Of a DNA stretch of 64,000 nt, positions 1 through 8,076 are shown piece after piece. The notes under the pieces were generated by a model. That model searched no databases. It was not told the DNA's origin and saw only the letters and a list, made by a program, of their open reading frames with translations. This DNA comes from Wolbachia endosymbiont of Spodoptera picta (GTDB taxonomy: Bacteria > Pseudomonadota > Alphaproteobacteria > Rickettsiales > Anaplasmataceae). The translations under genes and the position numbers were made by a program. Each line of letters opens with the position of its first letter. Position 1 is the first letter of the stretch. The stretch spans positions 496,001 to 560,000 of the forward strand of contig NZ_CP067976.1 of NCBI RefSeq assembly GCF_018141665.1, read 5' to 3'.

Positions 1-738
1 AAAAAATATAGCTGTTTTTTTAGCTCAATGGACATTCATCTAGTTGAGATAAGCCCTATTTTACAGAAAATACAAAAGGAAAAATTAAAGGGATTAGATA
101 TTAATTGGCACACAGATGTCGACAACTTACCAAATCAGCCAACTATTTTTTTTTCAAATGAGTTCTTTGATGCTCTTCCAATTGATCAGTTTGTTTATCG
201 TGATGGGCAGTGGTATGAAAATAGAGTAATAAAACAAGATGATGGCAGTCTTTCATTGTCACTCCAGTGCTTAACCAGACCAAAAACTGGACTCCAGACT
301 GGAATGACAGGGGGTTTCAATGGTGCAGTAGTGGAAGTATGCCTAGCCGGAATCGAAATATTAAAGAAACTTGAGAATAAGATAGTCAATAACGGAGGAG
401 CTGCCCTGATTATAGATTATGGTTATTTATATCCTTCATACAAGAGCACTTTGCAATCGATAAGGCAGCATCAGTATGCTAATTTTCTTGAAAATATTGG
501 TAACAGTGATATTACTGCACTTGTAAACTTTCAAGCGTTAAAAGATTCATTAAAATACTTAAATTGTGAGATTTTAACTCAAAGAGAATTTTTATATTTG
601 TTTGGTATAAAGGAAAGAGCGCAAGCTTTAATGAAAAATGCAAGTAATGAACAGAAGAATAAGATCTTCAGTGAATTTTTAAGGTTAACTGAAAATATGG
701 GTACTCTCTTTAAGGTAATGCTGATTCACCATTTGTAG
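1..738 (+). CDS. MidA/NDUFAF7-family SAM-dependent methyltransferase, 5'-truncated by window edge
   Basis: The reading frame is open from base 1, and the first Met at base 28 lies inside the family sequence, so the true start is outside the window. About 245 residues are visible; the family is usually 380-400. Recognisable blocks are the HLVEISP strand that follows the SAM site, FFSNEFFDALPIDQF (the diagnostic N-E-F-D-A-L-P block), and ALIIDYGY near the middle. Mitochondrial NDUFAF7 dimethylates an arginine of the NDUFS2 subunit of complex I; the bacterial role is assumed to be similar but is not shown here. The stop is followed by a repeat-rich non-coding stretch. Family assignment is secure, exact function less so. 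Confidence 0.88.
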   Translation, partial: KKYSCFFSSMDIHLVEISPILQKIQKEKLKGLDINWHTDVDNLPNQPTIFFSNEFFDALPIDQFVYRDGQWYENRVIKQDDGSLSLSLQCLTRPKTGLQTGMTGGFNGAVVEVCLAGIEILKKLENKIVNNGGAALIIDYGYLYPSYKSTLQSIRQHQYANFLENIGNSDITALVNFQALKDSLKYLNCEILTQREFLYLFGIKERAQALMKNASNEQKNKIFSEFLRLTENMGTLFKVMLIHHL

Positions 739-870
739 TCTTGTGTAGTTCTTATGTTAAACATACAAATACTAAAAAATTTACAGAATAAAAAAGGTAA
801 AAGAAACGTATCTGTTCAGCAGAGTAGCAAAATAAGATAGACAGATAAGACTATCATAGGAACAAATAGG

Positions 871-901
871 TGTCATGCAAGTAGCTGACACTGGCATGAC
901 A
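871..901. repeat. Wolbachia-type palindromic repeat, short copy
   Basis: The copy begins TGTCATGC and ends GCATGACA, a perfect 8-bp inverted repeat around AAGTAGCTGACACTG. The core CTGACACTGG is the same as in the copies at 979, 5203, 9645 and 18135. Confidence 0.75.
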
Positions 902-978
902 ACAAAAAAGTTACTCAAATGACACCCTTTTGATGCACAATTTTTGGTGCATCACGTACTGATTTTCATCCAAGACGA

Positions 979-1074
979 TGTCATGCAAGTAGCTGACACT
1001 GGCATCCAGCCTTTTCGCGCAAAAAACGTTGTAAAGTGTTTACCAACTTAGCTGGATCCCAGCTGGAATAACAC
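979..1074. repeat. Wolbachia-type palindromic repeat
   Basis: The left arm is TGTCATGCAAGTAGCTGACA followed by CTGGCATCCAG; the right arm is CTGGATCCCAGCTGG. The interior contains AAAACGTTGTAA, which is also inside the copy at 18135-18259, so the two are the same family. Confidence 0.75.
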
Positions 1075-1676
1075 TTGGTTATGCAAGAAATCTATTGTCA
1101 AAAAAATTACTTCCGCATATTTTGAATCTGATTATAATGACAATTAGAGATATTTTAAGAGCTCAAAATCTATCTTTGTCTGCAGACTTTCAGTTAACTT
1201 TTCAATAAAAAACGTAGCGTATCTTTTTCAGCGTATACACACGTCTGTCATATGTGCGCTGCATTTTTTTCTAATCTTTTTATACAGGAGGATTTTATGT
1301 CCAGAATTCCAGATACTTGACCTTTACTTTAGCTAATAACAGGCGCCTGTGATTTTTATAAAGAAAGTCTAGGAAATAACTAAAAACTGTTTCCAGGCAT
1401 AAATTTGCCATGTATACCTAAAAAGTAATTATATTAGCATAATATTCATACTTATATGCCAATATTAATATTCTTTGAATGGAATACGAAATTAATGTTG
1501 AAAAAATATGTACCAAAAAATTTATGTGGGATCTATGCCGAAGCTCAAATTGCATGACACCATTTATTTTTATGGTTTTGTCTATTTTATTTTGCCACTC
1601 TGCTAAACGGATACATTTAATTCCATTTTTATCGAGCAGATAATTGTCATATATTAGCTTAGTTCTCCTGTTATAC

Positions 1677-3017
1677 TTAAATATAAATCAGCATAGCCCT
1701 AATTTTTTTATATATTTTACTTCTTTCTCTATATTTAATAATAGGCTTGAAAATAAATGGTAAACCTATAATTGTTAAGCTTAGAGCTAGGATTGAAAGT
1801 ACACAAAAGGCTTTGTGTTTACTATGTAGCTCTTTCAAGTAAAGCATCAAAAACCTACAAAATTTTTTGTAATTTTCTTCAATATTTTTTTTGCTATGAG
1901 CCTTGTCAATAAACATATCTATTGCAGTATAATCATTACTACAATTAATTGCCCCTTTTTCTATTAATAGCTGAGCTATATCAAAATAATCCTTTTGAAT
2001 AGTAAGATGCAGAGGTGTAAAACCTTGTTGATCACAAATATTCATATTGGCTTTTACTGCTAACAACATTCTTACAATTTCTACATGGCCTTTTTTAGCT
2101 GCAAGTAGCAGAGGAGTTCTGTTGCATCTAGTGACGGCATTAACGTTTACCTTAAGCTCCAATAAGAACTTAACTGCTTTAGTATCACCATTATAGCTAG
2201 CTTTATGTAACCTGGTGTTACCGCTACAATCTTGGTCATCTGCTTCTATTCCCTTTGAAACAAGAAATGTTACCATTTGCCTATTATTATTCTTAATAGC
2301 GCAATCCAGTGCATCAAAACCATGTTTATTTTTTGTGCAAATAAACTCTTTTAACTTAGCTTTTGCTTGCTTTACAATAAGCTTTACCAGTTGCATTTTG
2401 TTGTTATATGCTGCTAGAAAAAGCGTAGTATTATTTTCTGCATCTTTTGCTTCTATGTTTGCACCTTTCTTTATCAGATATTCTATAATCTCTACTCTAC
2501 TTTCATAATGTGTAGTACATTGATAAATGGTCAAAAATAAAGGAGTACGAAAGTTGTTATCTTCACATTCAAGATTTGCTCCGCTATCAATTAAAATCTG
2601 GACGCTCTTTTTAGAACCGTATAATGAAGCTATGTGAAGAGGAGTATAGCCTTTCTCAGCATCTTTTTCATTAATTTTTGCGCCTTTTGTTATTAAAAAA
2701 TCCATTAATTCTGTGTTATCTTGTAGTGTAGCAAGGTGAAGTGGAGTAAATCCATTTTTATCTCTAGAATTAATTGTCAGTTGATTAACAAGAAGTTTAG
2801 CAATTTTTTTGTGTCCATGCATAATAGCATAATGCAGTGGATTTCTATTTTCGTTGTCCACAACATTAAAGTCAGCTTCGTGCTCTAATAATGATTTTAC
2901 TCCAACTAAATCGCCTTCTTTTGTAAACTTATGCAAGAGAGTGACTCCGCTTACATCTTTTGAGTTAATATCAAATCCACTTTCTACCAATTGATGTATG
3001 TCTTCCTCACACGCCAT
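1677..3017 (-). CDS. Ankyrin-repeat protein with C-terminal hydrophobic segment
   Basis: The 446-residue protein consists of about ten ankyrin repeats from residue 20 to about 370. Clear examples are GFTPLHLATLQDNTELMDFL, GYTPLHIASLYGSKKSVQIL and RTPLLLAAKKGHVEIVRMLL. A basic linker follows, then one hydrophobic stretch near the C-terminus (FCVLSILALSLTIIGLPFIF) and a short basic tail. No signal peptide is visible. The pattern suggests a membrane-anchored protein-interaction scaffold with its repeats on one side. Ankyrin genes are expanded in Wolbachia and some are suspected type IV effectors, but nothing in the sequence proves secretion here. It is flanked on both sides by repeat-rich DNA, and an orphan ankyrin fragment lies 420 nt away on the other strand. 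Start chosen at MACEED, preceded by AAAGGG. Confidence 0.88.
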   Translation of the reverse strand: MACEEDIHQLVESGFDINSKDVSGVTLLHKFTKEGDLVGVKSLLEHEADFNVVDNENRNPLHYAIMHGHKKIAKLLVNQLTINSRDKNGFTPLHLATLQDNTELMDFLITKGAKINEKDAEKGYTPLHIASLYGSKKSVQILIDSGANLECEDNNFRTPLFLTIYQCTTHYESRVEIIEYLIKKGANIEAKDAENNTTLFLAAYNNKMQLVKLIVKQAKAKLKEFICTKNKHGFDALDCAIKNNNRQMVTFLVSKGIEADDQDCSGNTRLHKASYNGDTKAVKFLLELKVNVNAVTRCNRTPLLLAAKKGHVEIVRMLLAVKANMNICDQQGFTPLHLTIQKDYFDIAQLLIEKGAINCSNDYTAIDMFIDKAHSKKNIEENYKKFCRFLMLYLKELHSKHKAFCVLSILALSLTIIGLPFIFKPIIKYRERSKIYKKIRAMLIYI

Positions 3018-3438
3018 ACCATTTTAATTAAACCCTTTTCGCATTAACAATACTCCCACTTAATTAAGTTTGAATGAATCTGTAAAAGATATATCACAAT
3101 TTATTGAAGTTACTAAATTCCGATATATTAAAGTCCACAATTTCCTGAATATAGAAATATTTATTTTTATACATTTGCCCTATTTCTTGTCATCCCAGTA
3201 CATTCTTTTTTGTCATCCCCAAGTAGCCCCATTTCACACTACTTTCATCCCAGTGCCCAGACACCAGCCTTTCTTACCAACAAAAACTTAGCATAACTTT
3301 TGTTCTCAAAAAATTTCTGGATTCCAGTGTCAAGCACTGATCTTCAATCTCCGTACATCTCTGCGTCACGCACTGAAATGACACCCTGAAGCTTTAGCTA
3401 TAAATATTAAGCAAGCAAAAAAAGGCAAAAGAAGCCTC
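3018..3438. other. 421-nt non-coding stretch with palindromic-repeat remnants
   Basis: No gene is seen. Two TGTCATCCC motifs near 3190-3220 and a right-hand arm CTGGATTCCAGTGTCAAGCA starting at 3316, ending with an AATGACACC-type terminus near 3386, indicate a degraded and perhaps nested copy of the palindromic repeat. Confidence 0.55.
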
Positions 3439-3624
3439 ATGGAGATAGTTGCTCCACTCTTTTTACTTGATGCTGCTCAAGCAGGTCACTTGGATGTAGT
3501 AAAATACTTAGTAGAAATAGCAAACGCAGGTGTTAATTATGTAGTTAGTACTCTTAGTCTACCTCATTTTGACTATGAAAAAACTGCTCTAATGTTTGCT
3601 GCTAAAAGTAGTCATTTTGTATAG
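3439..3624 (+). pseudogene. Ankyrin-repeat gene fragment
   Basis: The 61-codon frame encodes one good ankyrin helix pair (DAAQAGHLDVVKYLVE) and the start of a second repeat (KTALMFAAKSSHF), then stops. A functional ankyrin protein needs more repeats, so this is read as the remnant of a larger gene. It is on the opposite strand to the intact ankyrin gene at 1677-3017, and its repeat sequence is not a copy of any visible repeat there. Confidence 0.6.
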
Positions 3625-3981
3625 TTTTATCCAACTCAGACGTAGTTTAACCCTAGATTAACTAATTTATCCTTTGCAATTGTAATAAGGTCTATAAACT
3701 ACTGCAAATCCAAATTTCTATTTGATCTTACATTCTTATTGTAATAACCTCTATGGATCACACAGCATTAGTCGTGTATCTGAACAGATACTTTTGTACA
3801 TGAATCAGCTTTATGTGTATCAACTCTGTCTACTTCAAGTTTCCAGCAAAACTACTTTCTAATGTATTGCTTTCAATCAAGTTCTTTGTTAAGCTCACTG
3901 TTAGTGGATGTTCAATTATCTTAACATAAAAATCAAGGCAGCTTTAGGTATAAATACGAGTAACTCGTATAAGTAAAGAGG
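3625..3981. other. 357-nt non-coding stretch
   Basis: No gene is seen. It contains a small perfect palindrome GTATCTGAACAGATAC near 3777 and two near-repeats of ATTGTAATAA (about 3680 and 3737). The text CTGTTCAG/CTGAACAG also appears at the 808 and 18290 repeats, so this is probably repeat debris. Confidence 0.5.
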
Positions 3982-4572
3982 CTATAAGAAGTTTCTTACC
4001 ATTCTATTCAAACGGGTTTTAAACTTTTGAAATGTCATGACATTGTTGATACGTTTGTCAAGAAACGACAGGGTATCTGCAAAATCTTCTGAATAATCAT
4101 TGATAAAAAAAAGTATCGTACTTAAGTACACTCCAGCTAATATTGCTCTTTTTGTATAGTAGTTAAAATCTGTTGATTGATCATGAATGCCATACCAAAT
4201 CGCGCTAACAGTTCTGTACAAGAGTTTACTAGAAAAATATGTATTTTGGGGTAATATAGAGAATGATAAAATATTTTTTAAAAACTCTCTGTAATTTTGT
4301 AACTTAGCATAGTTTGAAAGGCGTATTTGGACAGCTAACTTTATCCGCTCTCTTACCTTCATATCTTCTAAATTGGAATTCCAAAGTTCAGTTTCTATTG
4401 AGCTATTTAAGTCCTCTGCTATGTACTCCAAAGCACTATATATTCCATTTTGAAATTTACAAAAACTATTGGCTAGGTTAAGGTTCGTGCACACTTTCAA
4501 TAAGGTTGCATCACTTATTCCTTCAAATGGAATAACCTTAATCAGCTCATCTACTATTAACTTTTGTTCCAT
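3982..4572 (-). CDS. COQ9-family ubiquinone biosynthesis protein
   Basis: The 196-residue protein matches the COQ9 fold in its C-terminal half: an RTVSAIWYGIHDQSTDFNYY block, then AILAGVYLSTILFFINDYSED, then FLDKRINNVMTFQK. COQ9 binds lipid and presents quinone intermediates to COQ7 in eukaryotes and alphaproteobacteria; here it would support ubiquinone synthesis for the respiratory chain (sdhB also lies in this window). It is downstream of murD on the same strand with an 18-nt gap, so the two are probably co-transcribed. No membrane segment or signal peptide is evident. The length is typical for bacterial members. Confidence 0.8.
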   Translation of the reverse strand: MEQKLIVDELIKVIPFEGISDATLLKVCTNLNLANSFCKFQNGIYSALEYIAEDLNSSIETELWNSNLEDMKVRERIKLAVQIRLSNYAKLQNYREFLKNILSFSILPQNTYFSSKLLYRTVSAIWYGIHDQSTDFNYYTKRAILAGVYLSTILFFINDYSEDFADTLSFLDKRINNVMTFQKFKTRLNRMVRNFL

Positions 4573-4590
4573 ACAATACTATACTAAACA

Positions 4591-6123
4591 TCACATATAA
4601 TTGTACCTGAGATTTTCAAACATTCTGCAAAATGCTTCACCGCGCTCTTCAAAATTTTTCCACTGATCAAAAGAAGAACATGCAGGAGAAAGTAATATCG
4701 CTACTTCTTCTTTGCTATTTATGGCCTCTTCAAAAGCCAGTTTAAATGCGTTTTCTAGATTATAGCACTTCATATAATCTATTTTGTTCTCCATAATGTT
4801 TGCAAAAACTTCAGTTGATTCTCCAATAAGAAAAGCTTTTCTAATCTTGGTGAAATGCTTGCTTAATGATTCTATTCCGCCTTTTTTGCTTTTTCCGCCA
4901 ACAATCCAATATATGTTTTTATAAGATAAAATTGCCTTTTCGGTCGATTCTGCATTGGTTGCTTTGCTATCGTTGATAAAAAGTACATTATGTATTTTGC
5001 CAAGAAATTCATTTCTGTGTCTTAGCCCTGGAAAGGATTTGATTTCATTGACAATAGTGCTGCTATCTACTCCAAGTAACTTGCACACAGCGTGTGCAGC
5101 TACTATATTTTCTACATTGGATACTAGGTTTACTTTCATATCACTCATTGATAAGTTGTGATTCTCTAATTTTATCGAGATCTCCTGAATCTCAGCACTC
5201 CTTTTGTCATCCAAGTAGCTGACACTGGGATCCAGATAATTTCGATCTATACCAGTAATCTGTTCACTATAATCAAGCAAATTGTTATCTGCCAATGATA
5301 TTAGATCTCTTGCACTACCCTCTATCATCTGAGTAGTTGGCAATGGTTTTTCTTTTCTGGTCATGCGCTGGAATGACACCAGGGAATATGTTACTGAAAT
5401 TGGAATTTTGTTCCCAGTGAATTTATTGAATACATCAGCGGTAATTTTGTTATCACATCCTATCACGGCAATCTTGCTACTGTTTATCAGTTTTAATTTA
5501 GTTGCTATGTAGTTATTCATACTTCCATGTCTATCTATGTGGTCTGGTGTGATGTTGAGCAATACAGAAATGTCTACATTAATTTTATTTATTAGCTCCA
5601 ATTGAAAAGAGGAGAATTCAATTACATAAATTTCTGCATCTCTTTCTAAATCCAAAATAGGCACACCTAAATTCCCGCCAATAGCTACTTTTTTCCCTGT
5701 GGATTTTAATATGTGCCCTATTAGTGAAGTGGTGGTTGATTTGCCATTTGTTCCGGTGATGCCTACAACCTTCTGGCTTGTAGTTTTAGTTTCGAGAAAT
5801 AGCTCAATGTCTGATTTTATTTTGCAGTCAAAGCTTCTTGCAAGTTTTACTACCCAATGCGTTGGTATTGGCACTCCAGGGCTCAAAATTAGTGTGCTTA
5901 TCTCATGCCAATTATACTCATTGGGATGAGTATAGTTACACTCTTTATATATCTTTTTTGCATTTGCTATTTGCTCTTTATTATCATCCCATGCATATAT
6001 TTTTGCACTGCTTTTTGTTAGAGCATTAATAACGGACAAACCAGTTTTACCAAGGCCGAAAACCGCAACACTTTGATTTTTGTATTTGTTTAGTTGCACT
6101 TCTAGATAACTTATGCGAACCAT
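4591..6123 (-). CDS. murD: UDP-N-acetylmuramoyl-L-alanine--D-glutamate ligase with an in-frame repeat insertion
   Basis: MurD adds D-glutamate to UDP-MurNAc-L-Ala in the cytoplasm, an early step of peptidoglycan precursor synthesis. Visible motifs are the N-terminal VAVFGLGKTGLSV, the ATP loop GITGTNGKSTT (residues about 119-129), LNITPDHIDRH, and the C-terminal-domain blocks FPGLRHRNE, INDSKATNAEST and LLSPACSSFDQW. At 510 residues it is about 60 longer than usual. The surplus, residues about 247-309, coincides with a palindromic repeat (5203-5382) whose two arms are recognisable in the DNA and which keeps the frame open. All catalytic motifs lie outside the insertion. Wolbachia lacks a normal cell wall but keeps lipid II synthesis, so a functional MurD is expected. 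Confidence 0.93.
   Translation of the reverse strand: MVRISYLEVQLNKYKNQSVAVFGLGKTGLSVINALTKSSAKIYAWDDNKEQIANAKKIYKECNYTHPNEYNWHEISTLILSPGVPIPTHWVVKLARSFDCKIKSDIELFLETKTTSQKVVGITGTNGKSTTTSLIGHILKSTGKKVAIGGNLGVPILDLERDAEIYVIEFSSFQLELINKINVDISVLLNITPDHIDRHGSMNNYIATKLKLINSSKIAVIGCDNKITADVFNKFTGNKIPISVTYSLVSFQRMTRKEKPLPTTQMIEGSARDLISLADNNLLDYSEQITGIDRNYLDPSVSYLDDKRSAEIQEISIKLENHNLSMSDMKVNLVSNVENIVAAHAVCKLLGVDSSTIVNEIKSFPGLRHRNEFLGKIHNVLFINDSKATNAESTEKAILSYKNIYWIVGGKSKKGGIESLSKHFTKIRKAFLIGESTEVFANIMENKIDYMKCYNLENAFKLAFEEAINSKEEVAILLSPACSSFDQWKNFEERGEAFCRMFENLRYNYM
5203..5382. repeat. Palindromic repeat inserted in frame within murD
   Basis: The left arm TTTTGTCATCCAAGTAGCTG, followed by ACACTGGGATCCAG, and the right arm CTGGTCATGCGCTGGAATGA, followed by CACC, match the repeat ends seen in non-coding copies (18135-18259). 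The insert translates as about 60 residues, without stops, in the minus-strand murD frame and is absent from the MurD family consensus. Confidence 0.8.
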
Positions 6124-6273
6124 TTTATAAAGATATAATACAAATTATAATGACTTCTTCCATAGTTTTTGGCAGTGCTTAACTTTATTGTCACAACCTT
6201 AGCCAATAGAAAACTCCTTGACACATTTTGCCAACTCCCTTACCATAACAATAAGAGTATTTATCCTTTAGAA

Positions 6274-6984
6274 TTAATTAAGAGAAAGTTTTTTCTCGAC
6301 TTGTTGTATAATTTGATAAAAGTGATCAAAATCTAAGCTTGCACTACCAATTAAAACTCCTAATAGATTTGGAATACTGAGCAAGTTTCCTATATTTTCT
6401 GAGCTGACTGAGCCACCATATATAATGTGTTTTTTACCAGTACACAATTTTATTATCTCTACCACCTCAGCAATTGCGTCATTATTTGGCACATTTCCTG
6501 TTCCTATTGCCCATATCGGTTCGTATGCTATGGTATATTCACCTTGTGTTGGCAAACGGTTTTTGCATTGATATTCTATTACTTCTTTTGTTTTTTTATT
6601 TTTATAATCTTCTGAGTTTTCACCTACACAGATGATTGGGTGTAATCCTGATTCTATTGCTGTTTTCGATTTAAGTTTTATTTCACTATCTTTTTCATGA
6701 GCCCTTTCAGAATGTCCAAGTATTACGTAACTACATCCTAGTTCCTTCAACATTCCTGCACTAATTTCACCTGTGTAAGAACCGAACTCTTTATGATGAC
6801 AATTCTGTCCTCCTATTTTAATATTATTGTTCAACTCTATACTGCTTGGAAATGATATAAAAGGAGGGCAAATTACTAATTTAGAGGTAATTTCGTTGCT
6901 CTTGTTGTTAAGTTTGCCTATAAAGTTAACAAATGAAGAACGTGTTCCATTCATTTTCCAATTTGCTACTATTAAAAAGGACAT
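6274..6984 (-). CDS. tpiA: Triose-phosphate isomerase
   Basis: TpiA interconverts dihydroxyacetone phosphate and glyceraldehyde 3-phosphate in the cytoplasm. The 236-residue protein has the family start [11 protein letters not shown] (catalytic Lys), the histidine loop VILGHSERA, the catalytic-Glu loop [10 protein letters not shown], and the phosphate-binding [10 protein letters not shown]. The Met at 6984 is preferred: the frame is open further upstream to 7035, but that would run into the tRNA-Thr gene and add residues absent from the family. In Wolbachia the enzyme probably serves gluconeogenesis and glycerol phosphate supply (gpsA is also in the window), because glycolysis is incomplete; that is inference. 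Confidence 0.95.
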   Translation of the reverse strand: MSFLIVANWKMNGTRSSFVNFIGKLNNKSNEITSKLVICPPFISFPSSIELNNNIKIGGQNCHHKEFGSYTGEISAGMLKELGCSYVILGHSERAHEKDSEIKLKSKTAIESGLHPIICVGENSEDYKNKKTKEVIEYQCKNRLPTQGEYTIAYEPIWAIGTGNVPNNDAIAEVVEIIKLCTGKKHIIYGGSVSSENIGNLLSIPNLLGVLIGSASLDFDHFYQIIQQVEKKLSLN

Positions 6985-7008
6985 CAACTTTACTTGTATG
7001 GATAAGAG

Positions 7009-7081
<73 letters not shown>

Positions 7082-7158
7082 ATTAAATACACTGACAATA
7101 TACAATTATTGATGAATTTTCGTCAACTAATTTTTAAAATACTGCATACTAAGATCAT

Positions 7159-7953
7159 ATGAAAAAATTTTCACTGAAGCCAAAAAAGAGTCTAGGACAA
7201 AATTTTATTTTATCGAATGAGATAACAAAAAGAATAGTTGCTTTAGCTGGTAGCCTGAAAGATTTTAATGTTATTGAAATTGGTCCTGGGTATGGTGCGT
7301 TAACAAGAGAAATATTGGCGTATAATCCAAAGTTTCTACTTTCTATAGAAAAAGATAGTAGTTTAGTGAAACATCACGAACAATTGCTAAATGAGCATCA
7401 GGGAAAATATAGAATTATAGAAGCAGATGCACTTAATGTTGTAGAAAAAGAGCTGGTAGAATGTCCAGTCAAAGTCATTGCTAACTTGCCTTACAATATC
7501 TCAGTAGCGTTATTTTTAAAGTGGTTAAATAATATAAAATTTTTTACGAATTTGACGTTAATGTTCCAAAAGGAGGTAGCAGAGCGTATTACAGCAGAAC
7601 CTAATTCTAAAGATTATGGTTCCCTATCAGTGCTAAGCCAGTTACTATGCGACATAAAAAAGGAATTTGATATTGAACCTAAGGAATTTTTTCCAAGACC
7701 AAAAGTATATTCTTCAGTAATTACAGTAAAACCTTTACCCACTCCAAGATTTGCAGTAAATTTAGAAACCTTAACAAAGCTAACACGTGCTGTGTTCGCT
7801 CAAAGAAGAAAGATGCTGAGAAATAGCTTGCAAAGTATAACTAGTGATGTCTCAACTACTCTTGAGAATGCTAAACTGAGTGGAGACGAACGTCCAGAAA
7901 GCTTAACTATTGAGCAGTTCTGTTTGCTAGCAAATAATGTAATTTTGCGATAA
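7159..7953 (+). CDS. rsmA: 16S rRNA dimethyladenosine transferase
   Basis: RsmA (KsgA) dimethylates two adjacent adenosines (A1518 and A1519, E. coli numbering) in the 3' hairpin of 16S rRNA during 30S maturation. The 264-residue protein shows KKSLGQNF at its start, the SAM site VIEIGPGYGALT, the acidic IEKD, the catalytic VIANLPYNIS (NLPY motif), and the FFPRPKVYSSV block, ending with the AVFAQRRKMLRNSL helix. Length matches the family. It is divergent from the tRNA-Thr/tpiA unit. The Met at 7159 fits the family N-terminus. Confidence 0.95.
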   Translation: MKKFSLKPKKSLGQNFILSNEITKRIVALAGSLKDFNVIEIGPGYGALTREILAYNPKFLLSIEKDSSLVKHHEQLLNEHQGKYRIIEADALNVVEKELVECPVKVIANLPYNISVALFLKWLNNIKFFTNLTLMFQKEVAERITAEPNSKDYGSLSVLSQLLCDIKKEFDIEPKEFFPRPKVYSSVITVKPLPTPRFAVNLETLTKLTRAVFAQRRKMLRNSLQSITSDVSTTLENAKLSGDERPESLTIEQFCLLANNVILR

Positions 7954-8076
7954 ATATATTAGGAGCTACATACCTCTTCTATCCTATTTTGATCTAAAAA
8001 TAGCTGGATCCAGGCTAATTTTGCAAAAGCTCTATTGCAATTTCATTAATTGGCGTATAAGCTTTAAATAAAGCAT

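Larger units (their letters stand above)
808..1614. repeat. Segment bounded by 35-nt imperfect inverted repeats
   Basis: The reverse complement of 808-842 matches 1580-1614 at 31 of 35 positions; the shared core reads GTCTAT.TTATTTTGC. The arms enclose about 740 nt of non-coding sequence that includes two palindromic repeats and the AGGAGG stub. This looks like a decayed non-autonomous element or a shared flank of two insertions. No target duplication was identified. Confidence 0.5.
739..1676. other. 938-nt repeat-rich non-coding stretch
   Basis: No convincing gene is seen. It holds two palindromic repeat copies (871-901 and 979-1074), a 35-nt inverted repeat pair (808-842 and 1580-1614), a perfect 12-nt palindrome ACAGGCGCCTGT (1339-1350), and a perfect Shine-Dalgarno AGGAGG (1286-1291) placed 5 nt before a 7-codon ORF (1297-1320). 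The short ORF reads as the stub of a lost gene, though a leader peptide cannot be excluded. Confidence 0.6.

Noticed and set aside
3070..3291. 73-codon plus-strand frame upstream of the ankyrin fragment
   Set aside because: It lies across palindromic repeat debris and has no protein-like motif.
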